A DNA stretch of 64,000 nt from Candidatus Borrarchaeum weybense (GTDB lineage Archaea > Asgardarchaeota > Sifarchaeia > Borrarchaeales > Borrarchaeaceae): positions 1,008,727-1,072,726 of the forward strand of contig JAHQJS010000004.1 of assembly GCA_019057385.1 (NCBI GenBank), in the 5' to 3' direction. A program made the translations under genes and the position numbers. Below, piece by piece: positions 8,434 to 17,324 of the stretch. The notes under the pieces are model-generated. The model worked only from the letters and a program-made list of their open reading frames with translations. It made no database searches and was not told the origin of the DNA. How positions within the stretch are numbered: position 1 is the first letter of the stretch; each line of letters starts with the position of its first letter.

Positions 8434-9810
8434 TTATCCTAACCCCAGCGCTAGACCAATCTGGAATATGGCAGTAGAAAGACCCCATGCCAGCGCTATT
8501 CCATATAGCACAGCGAACGCAGTCCATTTCCAAGAATTCGTTTCTTTTTTAATGACGGGAATAGTTACCAGGCACGGTATATAGAGCAAGGTAAATACCA
8601 TTAAACTGTATGCTGCCAATGGTGTCATAGACATTTGGAGAGTTGCTACAAGTCCTTCTTCACTTCCAGCGCCGTACAAGATTGCAAACGTGGCAATGAC
8701 AACCTCTTTTGCCAAGAATCCAAATATTAGCGCCATAGATGCTCTCCAGTCCGCACCCATTGTAGGCTCTAACACTTCTGCCAAACCGCTACCTATCATA
8801 CCAGCGATACTTTCTTTACCTCCGTACTCTACACCCTCTGGGAAGTACGCTAAAGCCCAGATAAGTATGACTAGAAGCACAATGACTCCTCCAGCCTTTT
8901 TCAAAAAGGTGAATGCACGTTCCCAGGTTGCCATTAGCACCCCCCTGATAGTAGGGGCTCTATATGGCGGCAGTTCCATCACAAATGGAGCAGTTGGTCC
9001 AGGCAATAAGAAGTGCCTGATTGCACGTCCTACGAGTACGACTAATATTAAACTCAGAATCACTAATGACCAGACTACTAGCGTTGCATGTAACGGTACA
9101 AAAAGTGCGGCGCCAAGGAAAACGAAAACTTCCAATCTCGCTGCACATGGGATTAGAGGGTTTACCATGATGGCAATTAGTCTATCTCTTCTCGTCTCAA
9201 GGGTTCGTGTCGCCATGATTGCGGGCACGTTGCATCCAAAGCCAAGCAATAGGCTAATGAAAGTCTTTCCATGAAGCCCCATTGCGTGCATAACTCTATC
9301 CATAACAAATGCTGCTCTTGCTAGGTACCCACTCTGTTCCAGAATAGTCAACACAAGGAAAAGTAATATGATAGGCGGCCAAAATACAAATATTGAACCG
9401 ATACCAGCTATGATTCCATCAACAACAAGTCCAATAAGCCATGGTGGGGCACCACCTGCCTCCATTGCTGCTGTTACAGTTTCACCGAGCACGCCGAAAC
9501 TCTCATCGAATAAATTGATGAAAAGGCCTCCTACATTAAACACGAATACAAACATTAAGTACATAATTCCCAAAAAAATCGGAATTCCTAAAACCCTGTG
9601 TGTCATAATTTTATCGATCTTATCAGAGAGATTCTCGACTTCAACTGATGGCTTTGTTAAGGTCTTGTTGACGATTTGTCCTATACGGCGATATTTCGCA
9701 TCTGCAATTATAGTCTCTAAGCCGTCTTCATATTTTTCTTTCAAATCTTTCAGAATGATTTCTGCTTCATCATATATGTTTCGCCGTTTTTTAGTATATA
9801 CTGCCGTCAC
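8434..9810 (-). CDS. feoB: FeoB membrane domain (split FeoB, C-terminal part)
   Basis: Ferrous-iron permease part of FeoB, 458 residues with about 8-10 membrane segments. The characteristic Gate motifs are visible: GFGCNVPAIMATRT followed by NPLIPCAARLEVF, and later YIPCLVTIPVIKKE. The first 75 residues are cytosolic and correspond to the linker after the G domain. The start is GTG at 9810, overlapping the TGA of the upstream GTPase gene (GTGA), with a full GGAGGTGA ribosome site at 9817-9824 inside the upstream coding sequence, 6 nt before the GTG. This supports a real gene split and translational coupling rather than a sequencing frameshift. Part of the feo operon. Confidence 0.92.
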   Translation of the reverse strand: MTAVYTKKRRNIYDEAEIILKDLKEKYEDGLETIIADAKYRRIGQIVNKTLTKPSVEVENLSDKIDKIMTHRVLGIPIFLGIMYLMFVFVFNVGGLFINLFDESFGVLGETVTAAMEAGGAPPWLIGLVVDGIIAGIGSIFVFWPPIILLFLVLTILEQSGYLARAAFVMDRVMHAMGLHGKTFISLLLGFGCNVPAIMATRTLETRRDRLIAIMVNPLIPCAARLEVFVFLGAALFVPLHATLVVWSLVILSLILVVLVGRAIRHFLLPGPTAPFVMELPPYRAPTIRGVLMATWERAFTFLKKAGGVIVLLVILIWALAYFPEGVEYGGKESIAGMIGSGLAEVLEPTMGADWRASMALIFGFLAKEVVIATFAILYGAGSEEGLVATLQMSMTPLAAYSLMVFTLLYIPCLVTIPVIKKETNSWKWTAFAVLYGIALAWGLSTAIFQIGLALGLG

Positions 9811-10499
9811 TCTTCTTCACCTCCAATACCAAAAACGGTCTTAAGTACATCTGGGTCTTCTTCTAGGAGTGCAACTGCAAGCCATCGTATCGAATATTTT
9901 TGCTTCAGCCCTGAATTATGTTTCTCAATAAGGATTTCAAGTTCAGAAATCTTTGATTCCACGTCACGCCCATAATCGATATTCCTGTAATTCATTCTTA
10001 TCTTCCCACTTGCTACATTGGCAATAGTTTCCAATAGTTTTTCCATCCCTTCCTTCTTAGTCGCTACAGTCGGGACCACAGGACAACCTAATTGCTGTGA
10101 TAGCTCCTTAACATCAATTTTGTACCCTGATTTCTTTGCTTGGTCCATTAAGTTTAGCGCAATAACTATCTTAGCACCAAGTTCGATTGTTTGAATGGCA
10201 AGATAGAGATTTCTTTCGAGATTGGTGGCATCAACGATGTCAACCACTACGTCTGGCTTTTCTTCGATGATAAAGTTTCTAGCGATCACTTCTTCGATAG
10301 TATATGCCGAGAGAGAGTATGTACCAGGAAGATCCACGAATTTAATTCTATAGTCACCGTAATTACAGATCCCTTCTTTCTTTTCGACAGTCTTGCCTGG
10401 CCAATTACCTACCTTTTGACGGGCACCTGTGAGATTGTTGAAGACAGTACTCTTCCCTGTGTTTGGATTTCCTTCTAACGCAACTACAATCTCTTTCAA
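9807..10499 (-). CDS. feoB: FeoB GTPase domain (split FeoB, N-terminal part)
   Basis: The soluble G protein of the ferrous-iron transporter. 230 residues: G1 GNPNTGKST (about 10-18), G3 DLPGTYSL, G4 NLMD, then a helical GDI-like region to the end. FeoB is usually one polypeptide of about 650-750 residues; here the G domain and membrane domain are separate, adjacent genes with a 4-bp overlap. Encoded 65 bp after feoA. Expected to associate with the membrane subunit at the cytoplasmic face and to gate Fe(II) uptake. Regulated together with feoA by the operators at 10879-10941 (inference). Confidence 0.92.
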   Translation of the reverse strand: MKEIVVALEGNPNTGKSTVFNNLTGARQKVGNWPGKTVEKKEGICNYGDYRIKFVDLPGTYSLSAYTIEEVIARNFIIEEKPDVVVDIVDATNLERNLYLAIQTIELGAKIVIALNLMDQAKKSGYKIDVKELSQQLGCPVVPTVATKKEGMEKLLETIANVASGKIRMNYRNIDYGRDVESKISELEILIEKHNSGLKQKYSIRWLAVALLEEDPDVLKTVFGIGGEEE

Positions 10500-10564
10500 A
10501 ACAACTTCCCTCCACTAAACTTCCTTTTTCGTTCAGCAATTGTTAGGATAATTGACTTCATTGG

Positions 10565-10798
10565 TTATATGACCTCCACAAAAACGTTTTTAGCTTCTGC
10601 ATTTCGTAGAGTAAGGTGATATCCCTTCAAAAGGAATTGCACAGGGTCACCTAATGGTGCAACTTTAATCACCTCGATTTTGGTCCCTGGAACGATACCC
10701 ATATCGCGGATTCTACGGCTCACTGGTCCTTTGCCTTTAACTGCCTTGACTATACACTTTTCTCCGGGTTTCAACTTATTCAATGTTTGTTCGGTCAT
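10565..10798 (-). CDS. feoA: FeoA
   Basis: A 77-residue SH3-like protein that assists FeoB in Fe(II) uptake. Typical features: short length, LKPGEKCIVKAVKGKGPVSRRIRDMGIVPGTKIEV, and the closing ALGDPVQF-like PLGDPVQFLLKGYHLTLR. First gene of the five-gene minus-strand operon feoA, feoB G domain, feoB membrane domain, FeoC-like, winged helix-FeoA. Its start lies 81 bp from the nearest of three DtxR-like palindromes, and TATA-like AATATAAAAAG segments lie between those palindromes on the minus strand. Confidence 0.92.
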   Translation of the reverse strand: MTEQTLNKLKPGEKCIVKAVKGKGPVSRRIRDMGIVPGTKIEVIKVAPLGDPVQFLLKGYHLTLRNAEAKNVFVEVI

Positions 10799-10878
10799 TT
10801 CTCATATTCTCCGTTCTTATTTTCTAAAAGACATAGATTTCAGAGTATTTTACGGTGAACGAATAGTCATTAGGAGTT

Positions 10879-10941
10879 TTAGGTGTACTAACTTTTTATA
10901 TTTTAGGGATACCTAACTTTTTATATTTTAGGGATACCTAA
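10879..10941. promoter_or_regulatory. tandem DtxR-like operators before the feo operon
   Basis: Two identical perfect palindromes TTAGGGATACCTAA at 10903-10916 and 10928-10941, with start points 25 bp apart, plus a degenerate third copy TTAGGTGTACTAA at 10879-10891. The form TTAGGnnnnCCTAA matches the known DtxR/IdeR/MDR1-type iron-box. Each palindrome is followed on the minus strand by a TATA-like AAATATAAAAAG, so bound repressor would cover the feo promoter. The same palindrome class recurs before the DtxR gene (49591-49604) and the NifX/MinD operon (56424-56437). Binding by the DtxR protein encoded at 49753 is an inference. Confidence 0.75.
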
Positions 10942-11545
10942 CTTTTTTATAAACTTTTCGCCCATGCCCAGCATTTCTTTAACACCTATCTCAGGAAAAT
11001 TGCACTTGCGGTGGAAGAAAAAAAATACCCTTAAATTGAAGAGAACCATGACTGAGCGCTTAAAAAAACTTATAACGTGTAAAACGATAGTCAATTGGTT
11101 GAAACTTTTCCTCAAAAACCAGAATTTGTGTAACAGAATTAAAACTGATTTCTGTCATCTTAAACAGTAAATTTCGGATTAAAATATGAGTTCAGTCTCT
11201 TTTTGGCATTTTTATGAAAAAATGGTTGGAAACTTTTTCATATAACACAGTAAAGACCATTAGGAGAGTGCTATCCCTATATCACCTAAGAAAGTTATAA
11301 AAAGTTGGCATACAAACTTTTATTAGGTATACCGAAAACAGAGACACTTGCACGGCTTACTAGTTTTATCAACTTTATCAAACAAGTAGCAATAGGCCAA
11401 GAGTGTTTAAATATTTTCAAATCTTTTCATGCCAAACAGTTTCATTCAAGTGAAGTTCACTTAAATAAAGACGATGACTAAATGATCGCTTTTTGGTATC
11501 TATGGATTTTCTTTGTTGTCGGAAACGTAGAGCATGCTATTTCAG
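10942..11545. other. long intergenic, possible extra iron-box at 11323
   Basis: About 600 bases with no convincing gene between the feo operators and the small ORF at 11546. TTAGGTATACCGAA at 11323-11336 matches the iron-box in 13 of 14 half-site positions and follows an AAGTTATAAAAAG TATA-like segment at 11292-11304, so it may be a further operator facing hisC or a lost gene. A minus-strand reading ending in FPEIGVKEMLGMGEKF near 10945-11000 has some coding flavour but overlaps the operators and was not called. Confidence 0.35.
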
Positions 11546-11725
11546 TCATGCCTTTTTGTTCGCCCTATCGTCTAGTAGCGGATACAAGGATGGAGTAACC
11601 ATGACCGACGATAAAAAAGAAACATATTGGCGTAAAATAATCAAGGTTTCAACAATACCAGCAACGGCTTCCCCGACATCTGTCCAAACGTGGAAAAACA
11701 CTGCAGGGAAAATCCCCGTCAGCAC
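11546..11725 (-). CDS. possible small membrane protein or gene remnant
   Basis: A 59-residue reading frame with GTG start at 11725. Its text (VLTGIFPAVFFHVWTDVG, then GIVETLIILRQYVSFL) is strongly hydrophobic with charged breaks and looks like one or two membrane segments; the opposite strand reads as the Thr/Pro/Ser-rich shadow typical of membrane genes. No ribosome site is obvious and the frame is closed by a stop six codons upstream of the GTG, so it may be a remnant of a longer membrane protein. It lies just beyond the 3' end of hisC on the same strand. Unknown family. Confidence 0.3.
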   Translation of the reverse strand: MLTGIFPAVFFHVWTDVGEAVAGIVETLIILRQYVSFLSSVMVTPSLYPLLDDRANKKA

Positions 11726-11826
11726 CCAAACTAAGGGGTAACTTTACTTTCCAGAAAAAGAAGTCCGTAAAAGGTTTCTGTGAACTAAAAATGAAGTTTC
11801 CAATAAACTCAGTATGGTAATGTTCC

Positions 11827-12921
11827 TTATCTCTCCAGAATGTCCCTCAAATTGATCAACAAAGTGTTATTCATTTTTCTCGTCCCGACTGCAGTACGAA
11901 AACAATTTTGTAGCAGTGGATGACTACTTAGATCTCTGACTAAGATACCTTTTTTCATTAATTCGTTGACGACTTCTGTCGCCGATAGGTCATCATGTTG
12001 AATTTTAACCAGGAGAAAGTTTGCTTTCGATGGAAAGACTTTAACAGGAAACTGTGATAATTCCTTTCCTAAGTATTCGCGTTCTTTTTTTATTTCTTCA
12101 GCTTTCTTTCGAACATAATTAAAATTTTGAAGTAGTTTAATTGTCATCTGTTGTGCAATGAGATTCACTGAAAATGGACCAATGACTCTTAGAAAATAGG
12201 ATGCTAACATCTCATTGGTGAATAAGAACCCCAGTCGCAAACCTGCAATTCCTGCTGATTTTGAGAATGTACTGAACACGATTAAATTATCAAATTCGCG
12301 AATTAGTGGTAACACCGAGTAATCTGCAAATTCCACATATGCTTCATCCACTATGACGATTTTATCAGTTTGAGTAAGTAGTTCTCTTATTTGTTCTTCA
12401 GAAAATTGATTGCCAGTAGGATTGTTTGGTGAACACATTACGATAAGCTTCGTTTTGTCAGAAGTCTTTTCCAGTATCTCGTTACAGTCGAGATTGAAAT
12501 CCTTTCCTAGGGAAACTGGGATATATCGTCCTCCTGCTAGTTCTGTAGTAATTTTATAAACAGAAAATGTAGGATCAATAGCGATTATTTCATCACCAGG
12601 ATTAATGAATATCCGTGGGAGCAGCTCAATTAACTCGTCAGATCCGTTCCCAATTACAACTTCGCTTACTTTTATATTAAAGAATTCTGCCATTGCTCGA
12701 CGCGCGTTTAAACTCCGTTCAGTAGGATAGGCTCTTATGTCTACTTCTTTCATGGCATCTTCGAATAATGTATCAAGCCATTCTTTTTCAATGAAGTAAT
12801 TTTCACTGGTACTTAGGCGAACTATTTCTGTTGGTTTGCTATCACTTAATAGTTCAAGGGCAGGATCTTCCCATGATTTCAATGACCTTGTTTCTTCTCT
12901 AATGAGATTTTCCCAGTCCAT
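11827..12921 (-). CDS. hisC: HisC, histidinol-phosphate aminotransferase
   Basis: Transfers the amino group from glutamate to imidazole-acetol phosphate. 364 residues, class I/II PLP aminotransferase fold. Visible motifs: IGNGSDELI (cofactor phosphate region), CSPNNPTGN, VDEAYVEFA with the PLP-pyridine Asp, and the lysine in FSTFSKSAGIAGLRLGF followed by the phosphate-binding arginine. Near the C-terminus LVRDLSS and NCFRTAVGT give the substrate-binding arginines. Lies 15 bp downstream of hisG on the same strand, so hisG-hisC are co-transcribed. The 880-bp gap and the feo operon separate it from hisB. Confidence 0.93.
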   Translation of the reverse strand: MDWENLIREETRSLKSWEDPALELLSDSKPTEIVRLSTSENYFIEKEWLDTLFEDAMKEVDIRAYPTERSLNARRAMAEFFNIKVSEVVIGNGSDELIELLPRIFINPGDEIIAIDPTFSVYKITTELAGGRYIPVSLGKDFNLDCNEILEKTSDKTKLIVMCSPNNPTGNQFSEEQIRELLTQTDKIVIVDEAYVEFADYSVLPLIREFDNLIVFSTFSKSAGIAGLRLGFLFTNEMLASYFLRVIGPFSVNLIAQQMTIKLLQNFNYVRKKAEEIKKEREYLGKELSQFPVKVFPSKANFLLVKIQHDDLSATEVVNELMKKGILVRDLSSHPLLQNCFRTAVGTRKMNNTLLINLRDILER

Positions 12922-12936
12922 TTAAATTCCCTACTT

Positions 12937-13923
12937 TTATGATTTGAAAGTGTTTAATTTTCTTATCTCTTCAAGAGAAAGAACTTGTCTTGGTGTGTGT
13001 ACAACAAGACCTTGAGCAAGCTTTCTAAGTTTAGGAATTAGTTCAATAAATAAATCTCGAGGAATTACAGTATTGAGTGCAACCCATCCTTCTTCAGCAA
13101 GGGGAGAGATTGTAGGGCGTTTTAATGCAGGTAAAGTGGCAAGGAGGGTGTCTACATTTTCTTCCTTGACGTTCATAAATATATGAAGCCGTTTCCGTGC
13201 ATCAACGACGCCTTGCAATAAGGTAAGCACATCAGACATTTTCTCTCGTTTCCAAGGATCTTTCAGGCTCTCCATATTTGCCAATAAAACAGCCTGAGAG
13301 TCACCTATTTGTTCTATGATTTTCAAATTGTTTGCTCTAATTGTTGTACCAGTTTCTGTGTTATCAATAATCGCATCAGCATCTTCTGGGGGCTTAGATT
13401 CTGTTGCACCAAATGATAGATGAAGGATTACTGATGGATTTTCACCACTTTTACCCCAAGGGGTAATAACCAATGGCTTTTTGTCACCAAACCGTTCCTT
13501 ATATTCTTCATTTTTGAGTATATATTCTGTAACTGTATTAATATATTCTGTACTAATTCTTAATGGATTTCCTTTAACAAAGAATTTTCTTAGAAGATCA
13601 GAAAAACTTTTTACGTCTTCCCATATCTCTGGAACAGCTAATACGATCTTCACATGTCCATATTCTAGTTTTGTTAAAATCTCTACATCTGATTGAGATT
13701 CTTGAATCCAATCTTCACCACTTATCCCAATATCATGTGCGCCTTGTTCAACCAAAGAGGGGATCTCTTGTGGTCTAAGGATTTTTACGCTTAACTCAGG
13801 ATCATTTATGTATGGCCTGTATGTCCTGTCATCGCCTTTAATGGCATAATTTGCCTCTGAAAATAATTTCAGTGTTCGTTCCCCTAGTGATCCTTTGGGA
13901 ATTACTAATTTCAATTGTTGCAT
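12937..13923 (-). CDS. hisG: HisG, ATP phosphoribosyltransferase (long form)
   Basis: First and committed step of histidine synthesis: ATP plus PRPP to phosphoribosyl-ATP. 328 residues, the long HisG_L type with its own C-terminal regulatory (histidine-feedback) domain, so a HisZ partner is not needed. Starts MQQLKLVIPKGSLGERTLKLF; the DIGISGEDW and DAIIDNTETGTTIRANNL segments are the usual PRPP-site region; the C-terminal domain includes KRLHIFMNV and PALKRPTISPL. Located between hisD (237 bp upstream) and hisC (15 bp downstream). Confidence 0.94.
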   Translation of the reverse strand: MQQLKLVIPKGSLGERTLKLFSEANYAIKGDDRTYRPYINDPELSVKILRPQEIPSLVEQGAHDIGISGEDWIQESQSDVEILTKLEYGHVKIVLAVPEIWEDVKSFSDLLRKFFVKGNPLRISTEYINTVTEYILKNEEYKERFGDKKPLVITPWGKSGENPSVILHLSFGATESKPPEDADAIIDNTETGTTIRANNLKIIEQIGDSQAVLLANMESLKDPWKREKMSDVLTLLQGVVDARKRLHIFMNVKEENVDTLLATLPALKRPTISPLAEEGWVALNTVIPRDLFIELIPKLRKLAQGLVVHTPRQVLSLEEIRKLNTFKS

Positions 13924-14160
13924 TTTATCAACACCTTTACATAATATGAGTAAAAACTAAACACTCTATGAGTGTGTCTAACGATATAACTTGAGAAAAC
14001 TTATTTGCGGGGTCAAAGATCACGTTAATGGAGTGAAAATCAGAAAGAAACTTGGTTAAATAGATGGAAACGATTCCTCCACATCAGCTTCACCTAACAA
14101 TCCCCGCGCAATTGCATTTTTTTTAAGAATATATAACTCTTTCTCAAAAAGCGATAAGTT

Positions 14161-15465
14161 TCAAAGTTGATATTCAAAGCATCTGTAGTGGGCTGGTAGA
14201 TTCTCCATTTCTGACAAAATCTTCGCTATCGGACCATAATCTTCAACTGCAGAACTTGGTGCCTCAACTATTGGAACAAACTTACCGCAATCAAGTACAG
14301 ATAGACCAGTTCTCCATTTTGCGACCTTTCCAGTTGGAAGAATATGATTTGAGCCAGCACCACCATAATCTTCAAATGGTATTGGAGTATTGAGAAGAAT
14401 TGTTCCTGCATTTTTTATCAATTTACTAATAGGTGTTGGGTCACTAGAGAGAATAAGTAAGTGTTCAGGAGCATAATCATTGATAAATTCAACGGCTTGG
14501 CTTATCTTTTTGGTAACGATAATTGCACCATAACGTCCTAGACTTTCTTCTATATATCGCTTCCTGGGTGAATCTTTGATTAACTCTTCCACAAAAACTT
14601 TTACCTGTTCAGCTAAATCTCTACTCGTTGTAAGACAAATCGCTGCAGAATCGTTTCCGTGTTCAGATTGTGCAAAAAGTTCACAAGCAATCGCTTCTAG
14701 ATTTATAGTCTCATCTGTGGCAAATATTATAGCTTCGCTAGGACCTGCTAGCATATCTATTCCAACATCCCCACTTACTATGTATTTTGCTACTGTTGGG
14801 TAAAGTCCTCCTGGCCCTAAAATTTTTGACACGACTGGTACACTTTCAGTTCCATAAGCCATCGCTGCAATCGCTTGCGAGCCTCCCACCGAAAAAACTC
14901 TGACTTTGCATTGTGAAAGATTCTTAATAATTTGAATTGCTGCAAGAGTTCCATTGTCAATCAATCCAGAGAGTGTTGGCGGTGAGCATATAACAATTTC
15001 TTCAACACCTGCAACTATTGCTGGAACGGTTGCCATGAGGACAGTTGATGGGTATCTAGCTTTTCCACCCGGAACATAAATGCCTATTCTGTCTAGAGGA
15101 ATCCATCTATTAGTGATCTTTACCTCATTGCTTAATGACATCTCGAAGTGTCTTGGAAACCGCTCAAAGAATTTTGTGTTATATTCAAAAAGCAGCTTGA
15201 ATAATCTTTCTAACGCGTGTATCTGATTCTCAGGGGTTTTATTATATGCCTTAGTTATGTCAATTTCATTTATTTCAACGTTCTGAATTGTAACTCTGTC
15301 ATATTTTGCAGTTAATTCAATAAGAGCTTTGTCTCCAGATGTTTTTACAGAAGTAATTATTTCGTTAACTGTTTCTATTATTGAGCGTTCGAGTACTCTA
15401 GATCTTTCAGTTAGCTTCTGTCGATCTTCACTAGTTAGTTCGTCTAAATTATAAATTGCAATCAT
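14161..15465 (-). CDS. hisD: HisD, histidinol dehydrogenase
   Basis: Zn-dependent, NAD-linked oxidation of histidinol to histidine, the last two steps of the pathway. 434 residues, family-typical length. Visible: GIYVPGGKARYPS, GPGGLYPTVAKYIVSGDVGIDMLAGPSE, zinc ligands in CELFAQSEHGNDS, and the catalytic NDYAPEHL segment with its Glu-His pair. A final zinc-binding histidine falls in the C-terminal RTGLSVLDCG...HYRCFEYQL region only weakly. Most upstream gene of the his cluster; all six his genes here lie on the minus strand. Confidence 0.94.
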   Translation of the reverse strand: MIAIYNLDELTSEDRQKLTERSRVLERSIIETVNEIITSVKTSGDKALIELTAKYDRVTIQNVEINEIDITKAYNKTPENQIHALERLFKLLFEYNTKFFERFPRHFEMSLSNEVKITNRWIPLDRIGIYVPGGKARYPSTVLMATVPAIVAGVEEIVICSPPTLSGLIDNGTLAAIQIIKNLSQCKVRVFSVGGSQAIAAMAYGTESVPVVSKILGPGGLYPTVAKYIVSGDVGIDMLAGPSEAIIFATDETINLEAIACELFAQSEHGNDSAAICLTTSRDLAEQVKVFVEELIKDSPRKRYIEESLGRYGAIIVTKKISQAVEFINDYAPEHLLILSSDPTPISKLIKNAGTILLNTPIPFEDYGGAGSNHILPTGKVAKWRTGLSVLDCGKFVPIVEAPSSAVEDYGPIAKILSEMENLPAHYRCFEYQL

Positions 15466-15594
15466 TTTGTCTCTCTCGATCGAACTTAATTGAGGAAGAT
15501 TTTACTAGTAAGTTTAAAAGTTCTTTTAATTTTGCGGAGACTACTATCATAATGTTTATTAAAAAGTTACGTGTGGATTCTTTAGGTGATTGAT

Positions 15595-15903
15595 ATGGTT
15601 AGTGAAGTTATTCTATCCTTTGTAGGCACAGACTTCATTGAAGGAAATTCCTCAGATAGCCCAATAACATTGCTTATTGATGAGTCAAACAAAAAACTTG
15701 TTCTTCAAGTTTCCCCCCAGTCAGGCTTTGTTGAACGCAGAACAGCTGAAAGACAAGCTAGAGGTATAGCAAAAATCGGCTTTGCTCTAAAAAATGGCAA
15801 CCGTGTAGGACATGGATTTGACTTAGATGTGGCTGCTGAAGGTGGTGGCGTTCCCGAACGACTACATAAAGAAGTCTGGAACAATTATAGTCGAGGTATT
15901 TAA
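15595..15903 (+). CDS. conserved small protein of unknown function
   Basis: A 102-residue soluble protein, start chosen at ATG 15595 because AGGTGA lies 5 nt upstream; a GTG three codons earlier is possible. The sequence alternates beta-like segments (EVILSFVGTDFIEG, ITLLIDESNKKLVLQV) with a basic helix (VERRTAERQARGIAKIGFAL) and ends in a glycine-rich GFDLDVAAEGGGVPERLHKE. No membrane segments or metal motif. It is divergent from hisD with about 130 bp between them, so the two share a promoter region. I do not recognise a family. Confidence 0.6.
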   Translation: MVSEVILSFVGTDFIEGNSSDSPITLLIDESNKKLVLQVSPQSGFVERRTAERQARGIAKIGFALKNGNRVGHGFDLDVAAEGGGVPERLHKEVWNNYSRGI

Positions 15904-16194
15904 CGCCTATCTTTTTAGGTATTGTATAATCCGCGAATAAATTTTTTATACTATTTTCGCAAGACCCCAAGCAGAAGGGGGATGAAATGCGCAAATCTCA
16001 AATATTGAGTTTTATTAGAGCCAAGAATATGATTTCTCAGGTTCTCAGCAAATATGATTTTTTTTCTTTGCTGTTAAATAAATTAGTTTTTACAGGCTAA
16101 TTTTGCTCAACCTAATAAGCCCATAAACTGAAAAGATATGTTTAAAAAGCAATTTTTTTAATACAAAATCAACTGAATAATACGGTGATTTCTT

Positions 16195-16905
16195 TTGAGT
16201 AGTGAATGGACGATTGATGATCGATTTACATTTCAAACAAGAGTTATTTGCCATCATTGTGGTGAGATTTTAAGCTTCAACCAACCTGGGTATAATAAAC
16301 TCGATAAATTTCCTGCAACGTGTCCGAAGTGTGAAGGAAACTGGGGCATCGGGAATAAAGATTATCATTATAGTAAAAACTATTGGGCTTTGCGTGCAGA
16401 GCCTCTAAAAAGAAAGATCAAAGAGAAGACTAAAAAAGCTCGTAAGAAAGCTGTTGAACAAGAATTAGAGGAACTAGAAGATCTGGAAGATCTAGAAGCG
16501 GAACTAGAAGCACTAGGAGAGGAAGAGATAGAAGCAGAATTAGATGAGTTAGTAGAGGAAGAATTAGAAGAAGTTCCAGAAGAAAAACTTTCAGAGGCAG
16601 AAATAGCAGAAATATCGAAAGAGTTTATGCAATTAGATGGAATTGGCAAGAAAAGTGCTGAAAAAATAATTAGCTTGGGTGTAACCTCAATTGAAGAGTT
16701 AGCTACGCTTGAAGTAGATATGGTAGCGGAAACTGCAGATGTCTCCACTAAATCATTGAGAAAATGGATTAAGAATGCACAGAAGTACCTAGAGGAAGAA
16801 GCGGAAGAAGAGAAAGAAGAAGACGATGAAGAAGAAATTGACTTAACTGACCTGGAAGCAGAACTTGAAGCACTAGGAGCCGAAGAAGATTTAGAAGATG
16901 AATAA
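16195..16905 (+). CDS. zinc-ribbon, acidic coiled coil and helix-hairpin-helix protein
   Basis: A 236-residue protein with TTG start (GGTGAT 5 nt upstream). Residues 19-46 form a zinc ribbon (C19-x2-C22, C43-x2-C46). Residues 68-135 are basic then extremely Glu-rich coiled coil. Residues about 145-190 are a helix-hairpin-helix/SAM-like domain (LDGIGKKSAEKIISLGVTSIEELATL), the type that binds DNA non-specifically or acts in protein contact. The tail is again acidic. The mix of zinc ribbon and HhH suggests a nucleic-acid-associated protein, but no enzymatic domain is present. The next gene starts 35 bp downstream on the same strand. Confidence 0.6.
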   Translation: MSSEWTIDDRFTFQTRVICHHCGEILSFNQPGYNKLDKFPATCPKCEGNWGIGNKDYHYSKNYWALRAEPLKRKIKEKTKKARKKAVEQELEELEDLEDLEAELEALGEEEIEAELDELVEEELEEVPEEKLSEAEIAEISKEFMQLDGIGKKSAEKIISLGVTSIEELATLEVDMVAETADVSTKSLRKWIKNAQKYLEEEAEEEKEEDDEEEIDLTDLEAELEALGAEEDLEDE

Positions 16906-16940
16906 GTGTACTTGAATTTAAGCGTGGGTGGTTAGTTTAG

Positions 16941-17324
16941 ATGGTTAAGAAAATTAAAATTTTCACTGAGGCCACAGGAGAAGTAATTGCAGAATTAAGT
17001 GACAAAAACCCGAAAACAGCTGAAGCAATTTGGAATGCACTCCCTTTTGAAGCTAGTGCAAATACCTGGGGTGACGAGATCTATTTTAGTATTCCCGTAG
17101 AAATAGGTGAGGAAAACGCTCAGGAAACAGTTGATATGGGTGATCTTGCTTATTGGCCTCCTGGCAATGCGATGTGTATTTTCTTTGGTCCAACGCCTAT
17201 GAGTCGAGGGAACGAAATAAGACCTGCAAGCGAAGTTAATGTTTTCGGAACTATACCAGTAGATCCAAAGGTTTTCAAAAAGGTTCGTGCGGGTAGTAAA
17301 ATCCGAGTAGAAAAAGCAGAATAA
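16941..17324 (+). CDS. cyclophilin-like fold protein (TM1367/PF04126 type)
   Basis: A 127-residue small beta-barrel protein. The features EATGEVIAELSDKNPKTAEAIWNALPFE, NTWGDEIYFSIPV, GDLAYWPPGNAMCIFFGPTP and the closing DPKVFKKVRAGSKIRVEK are those of the cyclophilin-like PF04126 family, common in archaea and structurally similar to cyclophilin A but without a proven peptidyl-prolyl isomerase activity. Same strand as the zinc-ribbon gene, 35 bp apart, so likely one operon. Soluble, no signal peptide. Confidence 0.75.
   Translation: MVKKIKIFTEATGEVIAELSDKNPKTAEAIWNALPFEASANTWGDEIYFSIPVEIGEENAQETVDMGDLAYWPPGNAMCIFFGPTPMSRGNEIRPASEVNVFGTIPVDPKVFKKVRAGSKIRVEKAE

Noticed and set aside
10921..11115. 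minus-strand frame ending near FPEIGVKEMLGMGEKF
   Set aside because: Its end overlaps the DtxR-like operators, it lacks a ribosome site and only a short part looks coding, so it was not called as a gene.
11566..11600. tRNA-like text near CTATCGTCTAGTAGCGG
   Set aside because: It resembles the D-arm start of a tRNA, but no anticodon stem, T arm or acceptor match follows and the region is better explained by the minus-strand hydrophobic frame.
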